Shown piece after piece: positions 44,306 to 53,276 of a stretch of 64,000 nt of DNA. Every line of letters starts with the position of its first letter. Within the stretch, counting starts at the first letter, position 1. A program made the translations under genes and the position numbers. The stretch is from Kluyvera intermedia (GTDB taxonomy: Bacteria > Pseudomonadota > Gammaproteobacteria > Enterobacterales > Enterobacteriaceae), in the NCBI RefSeq assembly GCF_034424175.1, contig NZ_CP139986.1, forward strand, positions 3,534,001 to 3,598,000. Direction: 5' to 3'. The notes beneath the pieces are model-generated. The model did no database searches. It was given only the letters and a program-made list of their open reading frames with translations, and was not told the origin of the DNA.

Positions 44306-44342
44306 GATTGGTTTCCATCGAAATAATGTCAGGAAACCAATC
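44306..44342. terminator. Hairpin between yajL and the lipoprotein gene
   Basis: Perfect 11-bp inverted repeat GATTGGTTTCC/GGAAACCAATC with a 15-base spacer between convergent genes. Confidence 0.6.
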
Positions 44343-44360
44343 CTCTGTATCACGTGACAA

Positions 44361-45176
44361 TCAATGCCTGCTGTACCGCTCAACCAAATCTTCTACCACC
44401 ATTTTACACGTCGCCTTTTCAAGATCGTTTATTTTCCTCTGAATAGAGTCAGCATCGTTTTTCTGATCTTTTGCAGGGACTAACGGAATCGTCAATGATT
44501 CAGCGTTAACCGGGGAGTATGTTGACCACTCTCCACTGGCTACATCAACCAAAACAAACCGAATCAAATAGCGCAAAGATATACCCGCGATCTTTTCGCC
44601 ACTATATTTTTTCCAGACAGTTTCTTTTAAGGCTGAATTATATTTAGCAGACTCAATCTCATCCCAATAGACGATGATGGTATTATGCCGACCTTTTGCA
44701 GCAATATATCTCAGTGCCTGCATGTAATTAGCATTAATCACAGCGCTTTTATTCTCTATTTCATTTTCAGCCAGGTCACTGACCGTTTGCTTAATCGAAG
44801 AGGCTGGCTGGGAGGCTCTTTTTTTCCTGACAACCGGAATCCCAGAAAATGTTGATACCTTATAATAGCGCTGCATTTCCTTTTGCATCATAACGTCTGG
44901 CGCTCGCGAACCCGATTTCACCAGGACAATAGATGAGTGCAGAGGAACGTCAAACTGTCCTTCAGCTTCCTCAACGGCATTCTGGATATCCTCTTCTGTG
45001 ATCTCCAGCGTTAACTCATTGCCGAAAACATCCTGCTCAGAAAGTTGGGTAGTAGAAGTTACATCAGTGCGCTGCGAGGTTACCGATTTTTTCTTATCAT
45101 CAATTGATGAGGATTTTGAACATCCATTAAGTAAAGCAATGCTCATAAACAGAATCAATAAATATCTATTATTCAT
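44361..45176 (-). CDS. Lipoprotein of unrecognised family
   Basis: A 271-residue protein, not recognised. The N-terminus MNNRYLLILFMSIALLNGC is a lipoprotein signal peptide with lipobox LNGC and lipidation at Cys19; Ser follows, so outer-membrane sorting is expected. The mature part starts with a Ser/Lys-rich linker, has no further membrane segments, and carries an alpha/beta-type body (ALRYIAAKGRHNTIIVYWDEI, ISLRYLIRFVLVDVASGEW). The ATG at 45176 is chosen over a TTG twelve bases upstream. AT-rich codons, an AT-rich flank and absence from the yajL-thiI interval of E. coli suggest an acquired gene. Confidence 0.75.
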   Translation of the reverse strand: MNNRYLLILFMSIALLNGCSKSSSIDDKKKSVTSQRTDVTSTTQLSEQDVFGNELTLEITEEDIQNAVEEAEGQFDVPLHSSIVLVKSGSRAPDVMMQKEMQRYYKVSTFSGIPVVRKKRASQPASSIKQTVSDLAENEIENKSAVINANYMQALRYIAAKGRHNTIIVYWDEIESAKYNSALKETVWKKYSGEKIAGISLRYLIRFVLVDVASGEWSTYSPVNAESLTIPLVPAKDQKNDADSIQRKINDLEKATCKMVVEDLVERYSRH

Positions 45177-45395
45177 CGAGAGGCCCAATCATTAATATAT
45201 TTATCTGACACACAGAAATAAGGCTTCTGATTATACTTTTATTTTAAGAGCAAAAGCATAAAAATAAATATTCATTTATTGAATAATAAAAGCACAAAAA
45301 TAACACCAGTGAATAAATTAAAATACCTATAATGCTTTTCAATAATAAAAAATAAAATTAGAGATGCTTATTAAAATCCGGGTATAACCATAAAA
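45177..45395. other. AT-rich region upstream of the lipoprotein gene
   Basis: About 200 bases of A+T-rich sequence with many AATAA and ATAAA tracts, no gene seen. It probably carries the lipoprotein promoter and may be an H-NS target (inference). Confidence 0.45.
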
Positions 45396-45420
45396 AAACG
45401 CCTCTAAAGAGGCGTTTCAG
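45396..45420 (-). terminator. Terminator of thiI
   Basis: AAACGCCTCTAAAGAGGCGTTT with seven A on its left; a T-run for the minus-strand transcript. Confidence 0.88.
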
Positions 45421-45459
45421 GAAGCAAATTGTGCAGCAAATACGGGTGAGCGATTTGTC

Positions 45460-46908
45460 CTACGGACGATAAACTTTGACGTTAGCAAAGCCCTGCTCGC
45501 GCAGATACAGCGCCTGCAGGCGACTCATCACGCCACGTTCACACCACAGCAGATAGGTTTTACTCTGATCAAGGTTACCAAACTGCGTACTCAGCTTGTA
45601 GAACGGCAGCGATTCCACGCCGACACCTTCCACCTTCAGCGGCTTAGCATCCTGCTCATCAATAGAACGAATATCCAGGATCACGTCGTTCTCAGTGAAA
45701 CCACTAACGGTTTCAACTTCTACCACTTCCTGCTCGGTCTGCTGAGCGATATCACGGATATCGACGTTATTCGCTTCGGTAACCACTTTATCGAGAATGG
45801 TGAAATCGAAGTTGGCTTCTTCCGCTTCAATTTTCGCCTTCACGGCCTTGATGGTTGGGCTTTTCGAGATCACACCGCAGTATTCCGGCATGGTACGAGC
45901 AAAATCTTCAGTACCAATTTCACGCGCCAGATCGATGATGTGCTCTTTATCATGGGAAATCAGCGGACGCAGAATCAGAGTATCGGACACATTGTCGATT
46001 AAACGCAGGTTCGTCAGGGTCTGGCTGGAAACCTGACCTAACGCTTCACCGGTCACCAGCGCTTGCACGCCGTAACGTTCAGCGACTTGTGATGCCGCAC
46101 GGACCATCATGCGCTTGAGCACCACACCCATCTGTCCGTCTTCGACTTTCTCGAGGATTTCGCCAACCACAGGTTCAAAGTTGATAGCCACAAAGCGCAC
46201 ACGGTGTGAACTGCCGAAGCGGTTCCACAGGTAGTGCGCGACCTGGCGAACACCGATTTCGTGGGCGGCGCCACCGAGGTTAAAGAAGCAGTAATGTACG
46301 CGGCAGCCGCGACGCATCAGCATGTAACTGGAAACACCAGAGTCGAAACCGCCAGAGATCAGCGACAGGACGTCTTCCTGGGTACCGATAGGGAAACCGC
46401 CGATACCTTCGTAACGCCCTTTCACCAACAGCAGACGATCGTTCTCGATCTCGAGGTTGACGGTCACATCTGGCTTAGTCAGCTTCACGCGCGCCGTTTC
46501 AATATGTTGATTCAAGCCACCGCCTACGTAACGCTCGGCTTCAATGGACGTGAACTCATGCTTACCGCGACGTTTAACGCGCACGCAGAAGCTTTTGCCT
46601 TCAAGCGCGTCACGCCACAGCGGCAGCGTCTGCTCAAAAATATTGTGCAGCGAGGTAAACGGAACGTCTTCCACTTCCAGAATATGATGAATACCCGGAA
46701 TACGCGTCATCGCGTCGATAAGGGTCTGGCGCTTATCTTCATCTTTCGAGCGAACTTCGATGTGATCCCAGTGACGAACGATAGCGAGGGTTTCATCGAG
46801 ATTTTTGAGAACGTTACGGATATTCCCGGTTAAAATTTTAATAAAGCGCAAACGCACAGTTTGGCTTTTGATGGTGATTTCCGGGAACAATTTAATGATA
46901 AACTTCAT
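45460..46908 (-). CDS. thiI: tRNA 4-thiouridine and thiazole synthesis protein ThiI
   Basis: Transfers sulfur to tRNA U8 and to ThiS for thiamine. The 482 residues equal E. coli: THUMP domain, PP-loop SGGFDSGVSS (about 180-190), and a C-terminal rhodanese domain with the catalytic cysteine in LLWCERGVMSR (about 456). The start MKFIIKLFPEI at 46908 is conserved; a 41-residue upstream extension is not. Divergent from xseB. Confidence 0.96.
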   Translation of the reverse strand: MKFIIKLFPEITIKSQTVRLRFIKILTGNIRNVLKNLDETLAIVRHWDHIEVRSKDEDKRQTLIDAMTRIPGIHHILEVEDVPFTSLHNIFEQTLPLWRDALEGKSFCVRVKRRGKHEFTSIEAERYVGGGLNQHIETARVKLTKPDVTVNLEIENDRLLLVKGRYEGIGGFPIGTQEDVLSLISGGFDSGVSSYMLMRRGCRVHYCFFNLGGAAHEIGVRQVAHYLWNRFGSSHRVRFVAINFEPVVGEILEKVEDGQMGVVLKRMMVRAASQVAERYGVQALVTGEALGQVSSQTLTNLRLIDNVSDTLILRPLISHDKEHIIDLAREIGTEDFARTMPEYCGVISKSPTIKAVKAKIEAEEANFDFTILDKVVTEANNVDIRDIAQQTEQEVVEVETVSGFTENDVILDIRSIDEQDAKPLKVEGVGVESLPFYKLSTQFGNLDQSKTYLLWCERGVMSRLQALYLREQGFANVKVYRP

Positions 46909-47107
46909 GGCGGCAATGGTTCGTTGGCAAGCCCTGAGGGGCTTTGAGCAAAAAGATGTATCGCAGTGTACTGATAATTCCAGGCGTACCTGCGTCCAGG
47001 TCGCGGAGTATACCATCATCCTGCTTACCATTGCGTGTTATTTGCTTCACGCCCAGACTCCGTTACCATAGACACCGTCGCGATTTAACAAGAGCCAAAC
47101 ATTCACT

Positions 47108-47350
47108 ATGCCAAAGAAAAATGATGCCCCGGCCAGTTTCGAAACTGCTTTAACCGAGCTTGAGCAGATTGTTAACCGTCTGGAAAGCGGCTCCCTCCCA
47201 CTGGAAGAAGCGCTAAACGAATTTGAACGTGGCGTGCAGCTGGCACGTCAGGGGCAGACAAAACTGCAACAAGCGGAACAGCGCGTGCAGATCCTGCTTG
47301 CCGATAACGAAGACGCTCCCTTAACGCCATTCACGCCGGACGCCGAATAA
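47108..47350 (+). CDS. xseB: Exodeoxyribonuclease VII small subunit
   Basis: An 80-residue helical protein that joins XseA in exonuclease VII. The segment ALTELEQIVNRLESGSLPLEEAL is the family signature. First gene of xseB-ispA-dxs-yajO; one base separates it from ispA. Confidence 0.95.
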   Translation: MPKKNDAPASFETALTELEQIVNRLESGSLPLEEALNEFERGVQLARQGQTKLQQAEQRVQILLADNEDAPLTPFTPDAE

Positions 47351-47351
47351 A

Positions 47352-48251
47352 ATGGATTTTTCGCAACAGCTCAATGCCTGTGTCGTCCAGGCAAACGACG
47401 CGCTGCGCCGATTTATCGCTCCGCTACCGTTTCAGAACACTCCACTGGTTGACGCCATGCAGTATGGCGCATTATTGGGCGGTAAACGCCTGCGCCCGTT
47501 CCTGGTGTATGCCACCGGCAAAATGTTTGGCGTTAGCATGACAACGCTGGATGCCCCGGCAGCTGCCGTTGAATGCATTCATGCCTATTCACTCATGCAC
47601 GACGATCTGCCGGCAATGGACAACGACGATCTGCGTCGCGGCCAGCCAACCTGTCATATTAAATTTGGCGAGGCGAGCGCAATTCTGGCTGGTGACGCGC
47701 TACAAACGCTGGCATTTTCTATACTCAGTGATGCGCCGATGACAGAAGTCTCTGACCGCGATCGCCTGGCGATGCTGTCCGAACTCGCCACCGCCAGCGG
47801 CGTGGCAGGTATGTGCGGCGGTCAGGCGCTGGATCTGGAAGCGGAAGGCCAGCGGGTGAATCTGGAAATGCTGGAGCGTATCCATCGCCATAAAACCGGC
47901 GCGTTGATTCGTGCCGCCGTGCGTCTTGGTGCATTAAGCGCCGGTGAGCAAGGCCGCAAGGCGCTGCCGCTGCTGGATAAGTACGCCGAATGCATCGGCC
48001 TGGCATTCCAGGTTCAGGATGACATTCTGGATGTGGTGGGGGATACTGCGACCCTCGGAAAACGCCAGGGTGCCGACCAACAACTCGGTAAAAGCACCTA
48101 TCCTGCACTACTGGGCCTTGAGCAAGCCCGGAAAAAAGCCAGTGACCTCATCGCTGAGGCACGCCAGTCATTAACCGTACTGGCGGCACAGTCACTGGAT
48201 ACCACAGCACTGGAAGCGCTAGCGGATTACATCATCCTGCGCGACAAATAA
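47352..48251 (+). CDS. ispA: Farnesyl diphosphate synthase
   Basis: Condenses IPP with DMAPP and GPP to farnesyl diphosphate. It has 299 residues with the first aspartate-rich motif in LMHDDLPAMDNDDLRRG and the second in QVQDDILDVVGD. FPP feeds undecaprenyl phosphate, ubiquinone and haem O synthesis (cyoE, cyoB here). Between xseB and dxs in an operon. Confidence 0.97.
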   Translation: MDFSQQLNACVVQANDALRRFIAPLPFQNTPLVDAMQYGALLGGKRLRPFLVYATGKMFGVSMTTLDAPAAAVECIHAYSLMHDDLPAMDNDDLRRGQPTCHIKFGEASAILAGDALQTLAFSILSDAPMTEVSDRDRLAMLSELATASGVAGMCGGQALDLEAEGQRVNLEMLERIHRHKTGALIRAAVRLGALSAGEQGRKALPLLDKYAECIGLAFQVQDDILDVVGDTATLGKRQGADQQLGKSTYPALLGLEQARKKASDLIAEARQSLTVLAAQSLDTTALEALADYIILRDK

Positions 48252-48269
48252 ACAATAAATGAGTCTCCG

Positions 48270-50132
48270 ATGAGTTTTGATATTGCCAAATACCCGACCC
48301 TGGCGCTGGTCGATTCCACCCAGGAATTGCGCCTGTTGCCAAAAGAGAGCCTGCCGAAACTGTGTGACGAGCTACGCCGTTACCTGCTCGACAGCGTGAG
48401 CCGTTCAAGCGGACACTTTGCCTCCGGGCTTGGCACGGTGGAACTCACCGTGGCGCTGCATTACGTCTACAATACGCCATTCGACCAGCTTATCTGGGAC
48501 GTCGGCCACCAGGCATATCCGCACAAAATTTTGACCGGGCGTCGCGACAAGATTGACACCATTCGGCAAAAAGGTGGGCTACACCCATTCCCATGGCGCG
48601 GTGAGAGTGAGTATGACGTGCTGAGCGTCGGTCACTCATCGACCTCCATTTCCGCAGGAATTGGCATTGCGGTAGCGGCTGAAAAAGAAAATAAACAGCG
48701 CCGTACCGTCTGCGTGATTGGCGATGGCGCAATTACTGCGGGCATGGCATTTGAAGCCATGAACCATGCGGGCGATATCAAGCCAGATATGCTGGTCGTG
48801 CTGAACGACAACGAAATGTCGATCTCGGAAAACGTCGGTGCGCTGAATAACCATCTGGCGCAATTGCTCTCCGGAAAACTCTACTCTTCCCTGCGCGAAG
48901 GCGGCAAAAAAGTCTTTTCTGGCGTTCCGCCGATCAAAGAATTGCTCAAGCGTACCGAAGAGCATATCAAAGGGATGGTCGTCCCCGGCACCCTGTTTGA
49001 AGAGCTAGGCTTTAACTATATCGGGCCGGTAGACGGTCACGACGTACTGGGGCTGGTCAATACGCTTAAAAACATGCGCGACCTGAAAGGCCCGCAGTTC
49101 CTGCATATTATGACCAAAAAAGGCCGTGGTTATGAGCCGGCCGAAAAAGACCCGATTACCTTCCACGCGGTGCCAAAATTCGATCACACCAGCGGTAAGT
49201 TGCCTAAAAGCAGCGGCGGTCTGCCATCATATTCCAAAATCTTCGGCGACTGGCTGTGTGAAACGGCAGCCAAAGACAGCAAGCTGATGGCGGTAACGCC
49301 TGCGATGCGCGAAGGCTCTGGGATGGTCGAGTTCTCGAAAAAATATCCCGATCAGTATTTCGATGTCGCGATTGCCGAGCAACATGCGGTCACGTTTGCC
49401 GCAGGGCTGGCAATTGGCGGTTATAAGCCGATTGTGGCTATCTATTCGACCTTCCTGCAACGCGCTTACGATCAAGTGATCCACGACGTCGCCATTCAGA
49501 AATTGCCGGTGCTGTTTGCTATCGATCGTGCAGGCATTGTCGGTGCTGATGGGCAGACTCACCAGGGGGCGTTTGATATCTCCTTCCTGCGCTGCATCCC
49601 GGAAATGGTCATCATGACGCCAAGCGATGAAAACGAATGCCGCCAGATGTTGTACACCGGCTACCACTACGGCGACGGCCCAAGCGCCGTGCGATATCCG
49701 CGCGGAACGGGCACTGGCGCAACGCTTGAACCGTTAGCAAAACTGCCGCTGGGCAAAGGCGTGGTGAAACGTGAAGGCGAGAAACTGGCGATCCTTAACT
49801 TCGGCACGTTGCTGGTGGAAGCTGAAATCGTCGCAGAAAAACTTAATGCGACGCTGGTCGATATGCGTTTTGTGAAGCCGCTGGATGAGAGCCTGATTCT
49901 TGAGATGGCTGCTCGTCACGAATCGCTGGTCACACTGGAAGAAAACGCCGTTATCGGTGGCGCGGGAAGCGGCGTCAATGAAGTGCTGATGGCACATCGT
50001 AAACCGGTACCGGTACTCAACCTTGGCCTGCCCGATTTCTTTGTCCCGCAAGGGACGCAGGAAGAGGCGCGAGCCGATCTTGGTCTGGATGCCGCGGGCA
50101 TTAGCGCCAGGATCGCGGCCTGGTTAGCATAA
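48270..50132 (+). CDS. dxs: 1-deoxy-D-xylulose-5-phosphate synthase
   Basis: Thiamine-dependent first step of the MEP pathway, condensing pyruvate and glyceraldehyde 3-phosphate. The 620 residues equal E. coli. The N-terminal thiamine-binding motif GDGAITAGMAFEAMN and, in the middle, the catalytic His and Glu region (IAEQHAVTFAAGLA) and DRAGIVGADGQTHQG are visible. It overlaps no other gene; 18 bases follow ispA. The ThiI/ThiL genes nearby supply its cofactor. Confidence 0.98.
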   Translation: MSFDIAKYPTLALVDSTQELRLLPKESLPKLCDELRRYLLDSVSRSSGHFASGLGTVELTVALHYVYNTPFDQLIWDVGHQAYPHKILTGRRDKIDTIRQKGGLHPFPWRGESEYDVLSVGHSSTSISAGIGIAVAAEKENKQRRTVCVIGDGAITAGMAFEAMNHAGDIKPDMLVVLNDNEMSISENVGALNNHLAQLLSGKLYSSLREGGKKVFSGVPPIKELLKRTEEHIKGMVVPGTLFEELGFNYIGPVDGHDVLGLVNTLKNMRDLKGPQFLHIMTKKGRGYEPAEKDPITFHAVPKFDHTSGKLPKSSGGLPSYSKIFGDWLCETAAKDSKLMAVTPAMREGSGMVEFSKKYPDQYFDVAIAEQHAVTFAAGLAIGGYKPIVAIYSTFLQRAYDQVIHDVAIQKLPVLFAIDRAGIVGADGQTHQGAFDISFLRCIPEMVIMTPSDENECRQMLYTGYHYGDGPSAVRYPRGTGTGATLEPLAKLPLGKGVVKREGEKLAILNFGTLLVEAEIVAEKLNATLVDMRFVKPLDESLILEMAARHESLVTLEENAVIGGAGSGVNEVLMAHRKPVPVLNLGLPDFFVPQGTQEEARADLGLDAAGISARIAAWLA

Positions 50133-50196
50133 TCCCTCCTCTCGCTCCTGCTATGCTTAAAGGTAAACCTTTTACCCCGCTAGCAGGAGCGACATC

Positions 50197-51171
50197 ATGC
50201 AATACCATCTCTTAGGACAAACCGATCTTCGTGTTTCCCGCCTTTGTCTGGGCTGTATGACCTTCGGCGAACCGGACCGGGGTAAACATGCCTGGACACT
50301 GCCAGAAGACAGCAGCCGCCCCATAATCCAACGCGCTCTCGAAGGTGGCATCAATTTTTTCGATACTGCAAATAGCTACTCTGACGGCAGCAGTGAAGAG
50401 ATTGTTGGCCGTGCACTGCGCGACTTTGCTCGCCGTGATGATGTGGTGGTCGCCACTAAAGTTTATCATCAGGTGGGTTCCCTTGAAGAAGGACTCTCCC
50501 GCGCGCAGATCCTGCGCTCCATTGACGATAGCCTAAGCCGACTCGGCATGGACTATGTTGATCTGCTGCAAATTCACCGCTGGGACTATCGCACGCCGAT
50601 TGAAGAGACGCTGGAAGCATTGGACGAGGTTGTAAAATCAGGGAAAGCCCGTTTTATCGGCGCTTCTTCAATGCACGCCCGCCAGTTCGCCCATGCGCTA
50701 GCGCTACAGAAAACCAACGGCTGGGCGCCATTTGTCACCATGCAGGATCACTACAATCTCATCTATCGCGAAGAAGAACGTGACATGCTGCCGCTGTGTA
50801 CCCAGGAAGGCGTGGCGGTGATTCCATGGAGTCCGTTAGCACGCGGACGTCTGACGCGTCCGTGGGGGGAAACGACGGCGCGACTGGTTTCAGATGAGTT
50901 CGGTCAGACGCTCTACAGCTCGACGGAGGGGAACGACGAACAAATTGCCGGAGAACTGGAGCGAGTTGCAGAAGAGATTGAGGCCAGCCGGGCGCAAACG
51001 GCACTAGCGTGGCTTCTGAGTAAACCGGGTGTGGCAGCGCCAATTATTGGTGCGTCGCGTGAGGATCAATTGGATGAACTGCTGAATGCGGTGGATATTA
51101 CGCTGACATCAGAGCAAATTGAGGCGATGGAAGCACCGTATCAGGTGCATCCGGTGGTAGGGTTTAAATAA
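50197..51171 (+). CDS. yajO: Aldo/keto reductase YajO
   Basis: NADPH-dependent reductase of the AKR family, 324 residues; in E. coli it contributes to 1-deoxy-xylulose formation. The catalytic motif FDTANSYSDGSSEEIVGRAL contains Asp and Tyr, Lys is in VVVATKVYH, and the conserved His in LQIHRWDY. Fourth gene after dxs, 64 bases away, with a small GGTAAACCTTTTACC inverted repeat between. Confidence 0.94.
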   Translation: MQYHLLGQTDLRVSRLCLGCMTFGEPDRGKHAWTLPEDSSRPIIQRALEGGINFFDTANSYSDGSSEEIVGRALRDFARRDDVVVATKVYHQVGSLEEGLSRAQILRSIDDSLSRLGMDYVDLLQIHRWDYRTPIEETLEALDEVVKSGKARFIGASSMHARQFAHALALQKTNGWAPFVTMQDHYNLIYREEERDMLPLCTQEGVAVIPWSPLARGRLTRPWGETTARLVSDEFGQTLYSSTEGNDEQIAGELERVAEEIEASRAQTALAWLLSKPGVAAPIIGASREDQLDELLNAVDITLTSEQIEAMEAPYQVHPVVGFK

Positions 51172-51179
51172 GCGCTTGT

Positions 51180-51222
51180 TTCCCCTCACCCTAGCCCTCT
51201 CCCCAAAGGGGCGAGGGAACCG
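51180..51222. repeat. REP-like repeat after yajO
   Basis: CCCTCACCCTAGCCCTCTCCCCAAAGGGGCGAGGG: a pyrimidine-rich arm with an inverted CCCTCTCCCC-AAA-GGGGCGAGGG, a type common between enterobacterial genes. Confidence 0.65.
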
Positions 51223-51269
51223 ATCGGTGTCGTGGGAAAGTCGGTAGTTCAAATAGGCGTCAGTATTGG

Positions 51270-51304
51270 TTTTCCCCCTCTCCCTGGAAGGGAGAGGGGG
51301 AAAA
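51270..51304. terminator. Perfect 16-bp hairpin between yajO and pgpA
   Basis: TTTTCCCCCTCTCCCT (51270-51285) pairs exactly with AGGGAGAGGGGGAAAA (51289-51304) around a 3-base GGA loop. With A/T ends it can end both convergent transcripts; its pyrimidine-rich arm is related to the nearby repeat at 51180. Confidence 0.8.
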
Positions 51305-51307
51305 CCA

Positions 51308-51799
51308 TCACAGAATATGATGCCCTACCACGTACAAAATCCCCGCCGAAATAACCCCGGCGATAATATCGTCCACCATAATCCCCATACCACCGTGGAT
51401 ATTGCGGTCAAACCAGCGGATCGGCCACGGCTTCCACATATCAAAAATGCGGAATACAACGAATCCAGCCAGCACCCACTGCCAACTGATAACCGGGATC
51501 GCCATCAGGGTTATCCACATGCCGATAAACTCATCCCACACAATGCTACCGTGGTCATGCGTACCCATATCGCGCGCCGTGCGACGGCAGATATATACGC
51601 CGATGCAAATACCGAACATCACCACTAGCGAATACACTTGTAGCGGTAAAAATGTCAGCAAGTACCAGAATGGAATCGAGGCTAACGACCCCATCGTGCC
51701 TGGCATAATTGGACTGAGTCCGCTGCCAAATCCAGTCGCCAGCAGGTGCCAGGGGTTACCTAAATTCAGGCGGCTTTTAGCGGTATCAGGCTTAGCCAA
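51308..51799 (-). CDS. pgpA: Phosphatidylglycerophosphatase A
   Basis: Dephosphorylates phosphatidylglycerophosphate in the inner membrane. Hydrophobic protein with FGSGLSPIMPGTMGSL and the conserved DEFIGMWITL and DMWKPWPIRWFDR segments (motif Asp residues). The start is uncertain: E. coli begins MTILPRHKD at a place where this genome has GAT ACG ATC ACT TTG with no ATG. A TTG at 51799 with AAAGGA nine bases upstream is chosen (163 residues); the ATG at 51841 lies inside thiL and has no ribosome site. The start overlaps thiL's end by eight bases. Confidence 0.85.
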   Translation of the reverse strand: MAKPDTAKSRLNLGNPWHLLATGFGSGLSPIMPGTMGSLASIPFWYLLTFLPLQVYSLVVMFGICIGVYICRRTARDMGTHDHGSIVWDEFIGMWITLMAIPVISWQWVLAGFVVFRIFDMWKPWPIRWFDRNIHGGMGIMVDDIIAGVISAGILYVVGHHIL

Positions 51800-52763
51800 A
51801 GTGATCGTATCCTTTCCAGTCCAGCGTGACCGCTTTGCCATCTTGCGTAAAATTCAGCCCTTCCACATCCGCGCTGATTTGCCCAACACAGGTAAACGGC
51901 GTACCCAGTTTGCCCAGCGCGACTTCCAGCGCTCCGCGGTTCAGTTCGGGAACGGTAAAGCAGAGTTCATAGTCTTCGCCGCCGGAGAGCGCCCAGCGGC
52001 AGGCCTGTTCTGGCGCAACATGACGCTGCATCGCTTCAGAATAGGGCAACGCATCCAGATCCACGCGCGCGCCCACACCGCTGGCCTTCAGGATATGCCC
52101 GAGGTCAGAAATCAGCCCATCAGAGATATCGATAGCCGAGTTCGCAAGATCGCGCAGTGCCTGCCCTTGCAGAATACGCGGTGTTGGACGCAGGTGTCGC
52201 TGGCGCAGATAAGCGGCGTCTTCCGGTTCATCAATGGTTAACTGATTGAGGAGCAACGCCAGCCCGGCGGCACTATCACCCGGCGTACCGGTAACGTAAA
52301 TCCAGTCTCCCGGCTTCGCACCAGAACGCTTCAGCGCCCGCCCCACCGGTACATACCCGTGGATGCTGAGCGTCATCGACAGCGGCCCTTTGGTGGTATC
52401 GCCGCCAATAAGCTGCATATCGTAGTAATTTAGCTGCTCAAACAGGCTATCACTGAACGCCGCAAGCCAGTTTTCATCGACCGAAGGCAGAGTCAGCGCG
52501 AGCGTTAACCACGCAGGATCGGCCCCCATAGCGGCGAGATCGCTGACGTTAACCGCCAGAGCTTTATACGCGAGATCCGCAGGGTCAATATCAGGAAGAA
52601 AATGATTACCGACTACCAGCGTATCGGTGCTGATTGCCAGGGTTTGTTTTTCGGGGATGTTGAGTAACGCGCAGTCGTCACCAATTCCGGTTTCGACATC
52701 AAGACGGGCGTTTCTTACTCGGTCAAAATAACGGGCAATCAGGGAGAATTCGCCGCATGCCAT
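51792..52763 (-). CDS. thiL: Thiamine-monophosphate kinase
   Basis: Phosphorylates thiamine phosphate to the cofactor TPP. It has 323 residues with the ATP/Mg site GIGDDCALL (about 27-35), AISTDTLVVGNHF, and the metal-binding LISDLGH. Followed by pgpA and preceded by nusB, 74 bases away, as in E. coli. Confidence 0.95.
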   Translation of the reverse strand: MACGEFSLIARYFDRVRNARLDVETGIGDDCALLNIPEKQTLAISTDTLVVGNHFLPDIDPADLAYKALAVNVSDLAAMGADPAWLTLALTLPSVDENWLAAFSDSLFEQLNYYDMQLIGGDTTKGPLSMTLSIHGYVPVGRALKRSGAKPGDWIYVTGTPGDSAAGLALLLNQLTIDEPEDAAYLRQRHLRPTPRILQGQALRDLANSAIDISDGLISDLGHILKASGVGARVDLDALPYSEAMQRHVAPEQACRWALSGGEDYELCFTVPELNRGALEVALGKLGTPFTCVGQISADVEGLNFTQDGKAVTLDWKGYDHFG

Positions 52764-52792
52764 ACGTTATGCCTCAGCAGAAGGATAAAACA

Positions 52793-52832
52793 AGGCCGGG
52801 GAAAGTGGTAGACACCACCCTCTCACCGGCCT
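52793..52832. repeat. Inverted repeat between nusB and thiL
   Basis: AGGCCGG (52793-52799) and CCGGCCT (52826-52832) enclose AAAGTGGT/ACCACC; a single REP-like hairpin in the intergenic gap of the operon. Confidence 0.55.
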
Positions 52833-52837
52833 ACGGG

Positions 52838-53257
52838 TTACTTTTTGCGGGGACGAATGGCAGGAGCGGCTTTATCCAGTACACCGTTGACAAACTTGTG
52901 GCTGTCTTCAGCGCCGAAAGTTTTTGCCAGCTCAATAGCTTCGTTGATAGCCACTTTGTACGGCACATCATCACGCTTGGACAGTTCGAACAGCGCAATA
53001 CGCAGTACCGCTTTTTCTACCTGGCCCAGCTCTTCGAGCAGACGGGAAAGGTACGGCTTCATCAATCCGTCGAGGTACGCGCTGTTAGTCGCTACCCCGG
53101 ACAGCAGTTCGCGGAAGTACGCGACGTCAACATCTTTAACGTCTTGTTCCGCCAGGAACTGGTATTCAACATCAGAGATGTCGTTCTGGGACAACTGCCA
53201 GGAGTAGAGCGCCTGGACGGCACACTCACGGGCGCGGCGACGAGCAGCAGGTTTCAC
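52838..53257 (-). CDS. nusB: Transcription antitermination factor NusB
   Basis: Binds boxA RNA with NusE to antiterminate rRNA transcription. All-helical, 139 residues like E. coli, with MKPAARRRARECAVQALYSWQ at the start and the helix containing AINEAIELAKTFG. Lies between ribE and thiL. Confidence 0.97.
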   Translation of the reverse strand: MKPAARRRARECAVQALYSWQLSQNDISDVEYQFLAEQDVKDVDVAYFRELLSGVATNSAYLDGLMKPYLSRLLEELGQVEKAVLRIALFELSKRDDVPYKVAINEAIELAKTFGAEDSHKFVNGVLDKAAPAIRPRKK

Positions 53258-53276
53258 GGATTTCCCCTTACAAAAA

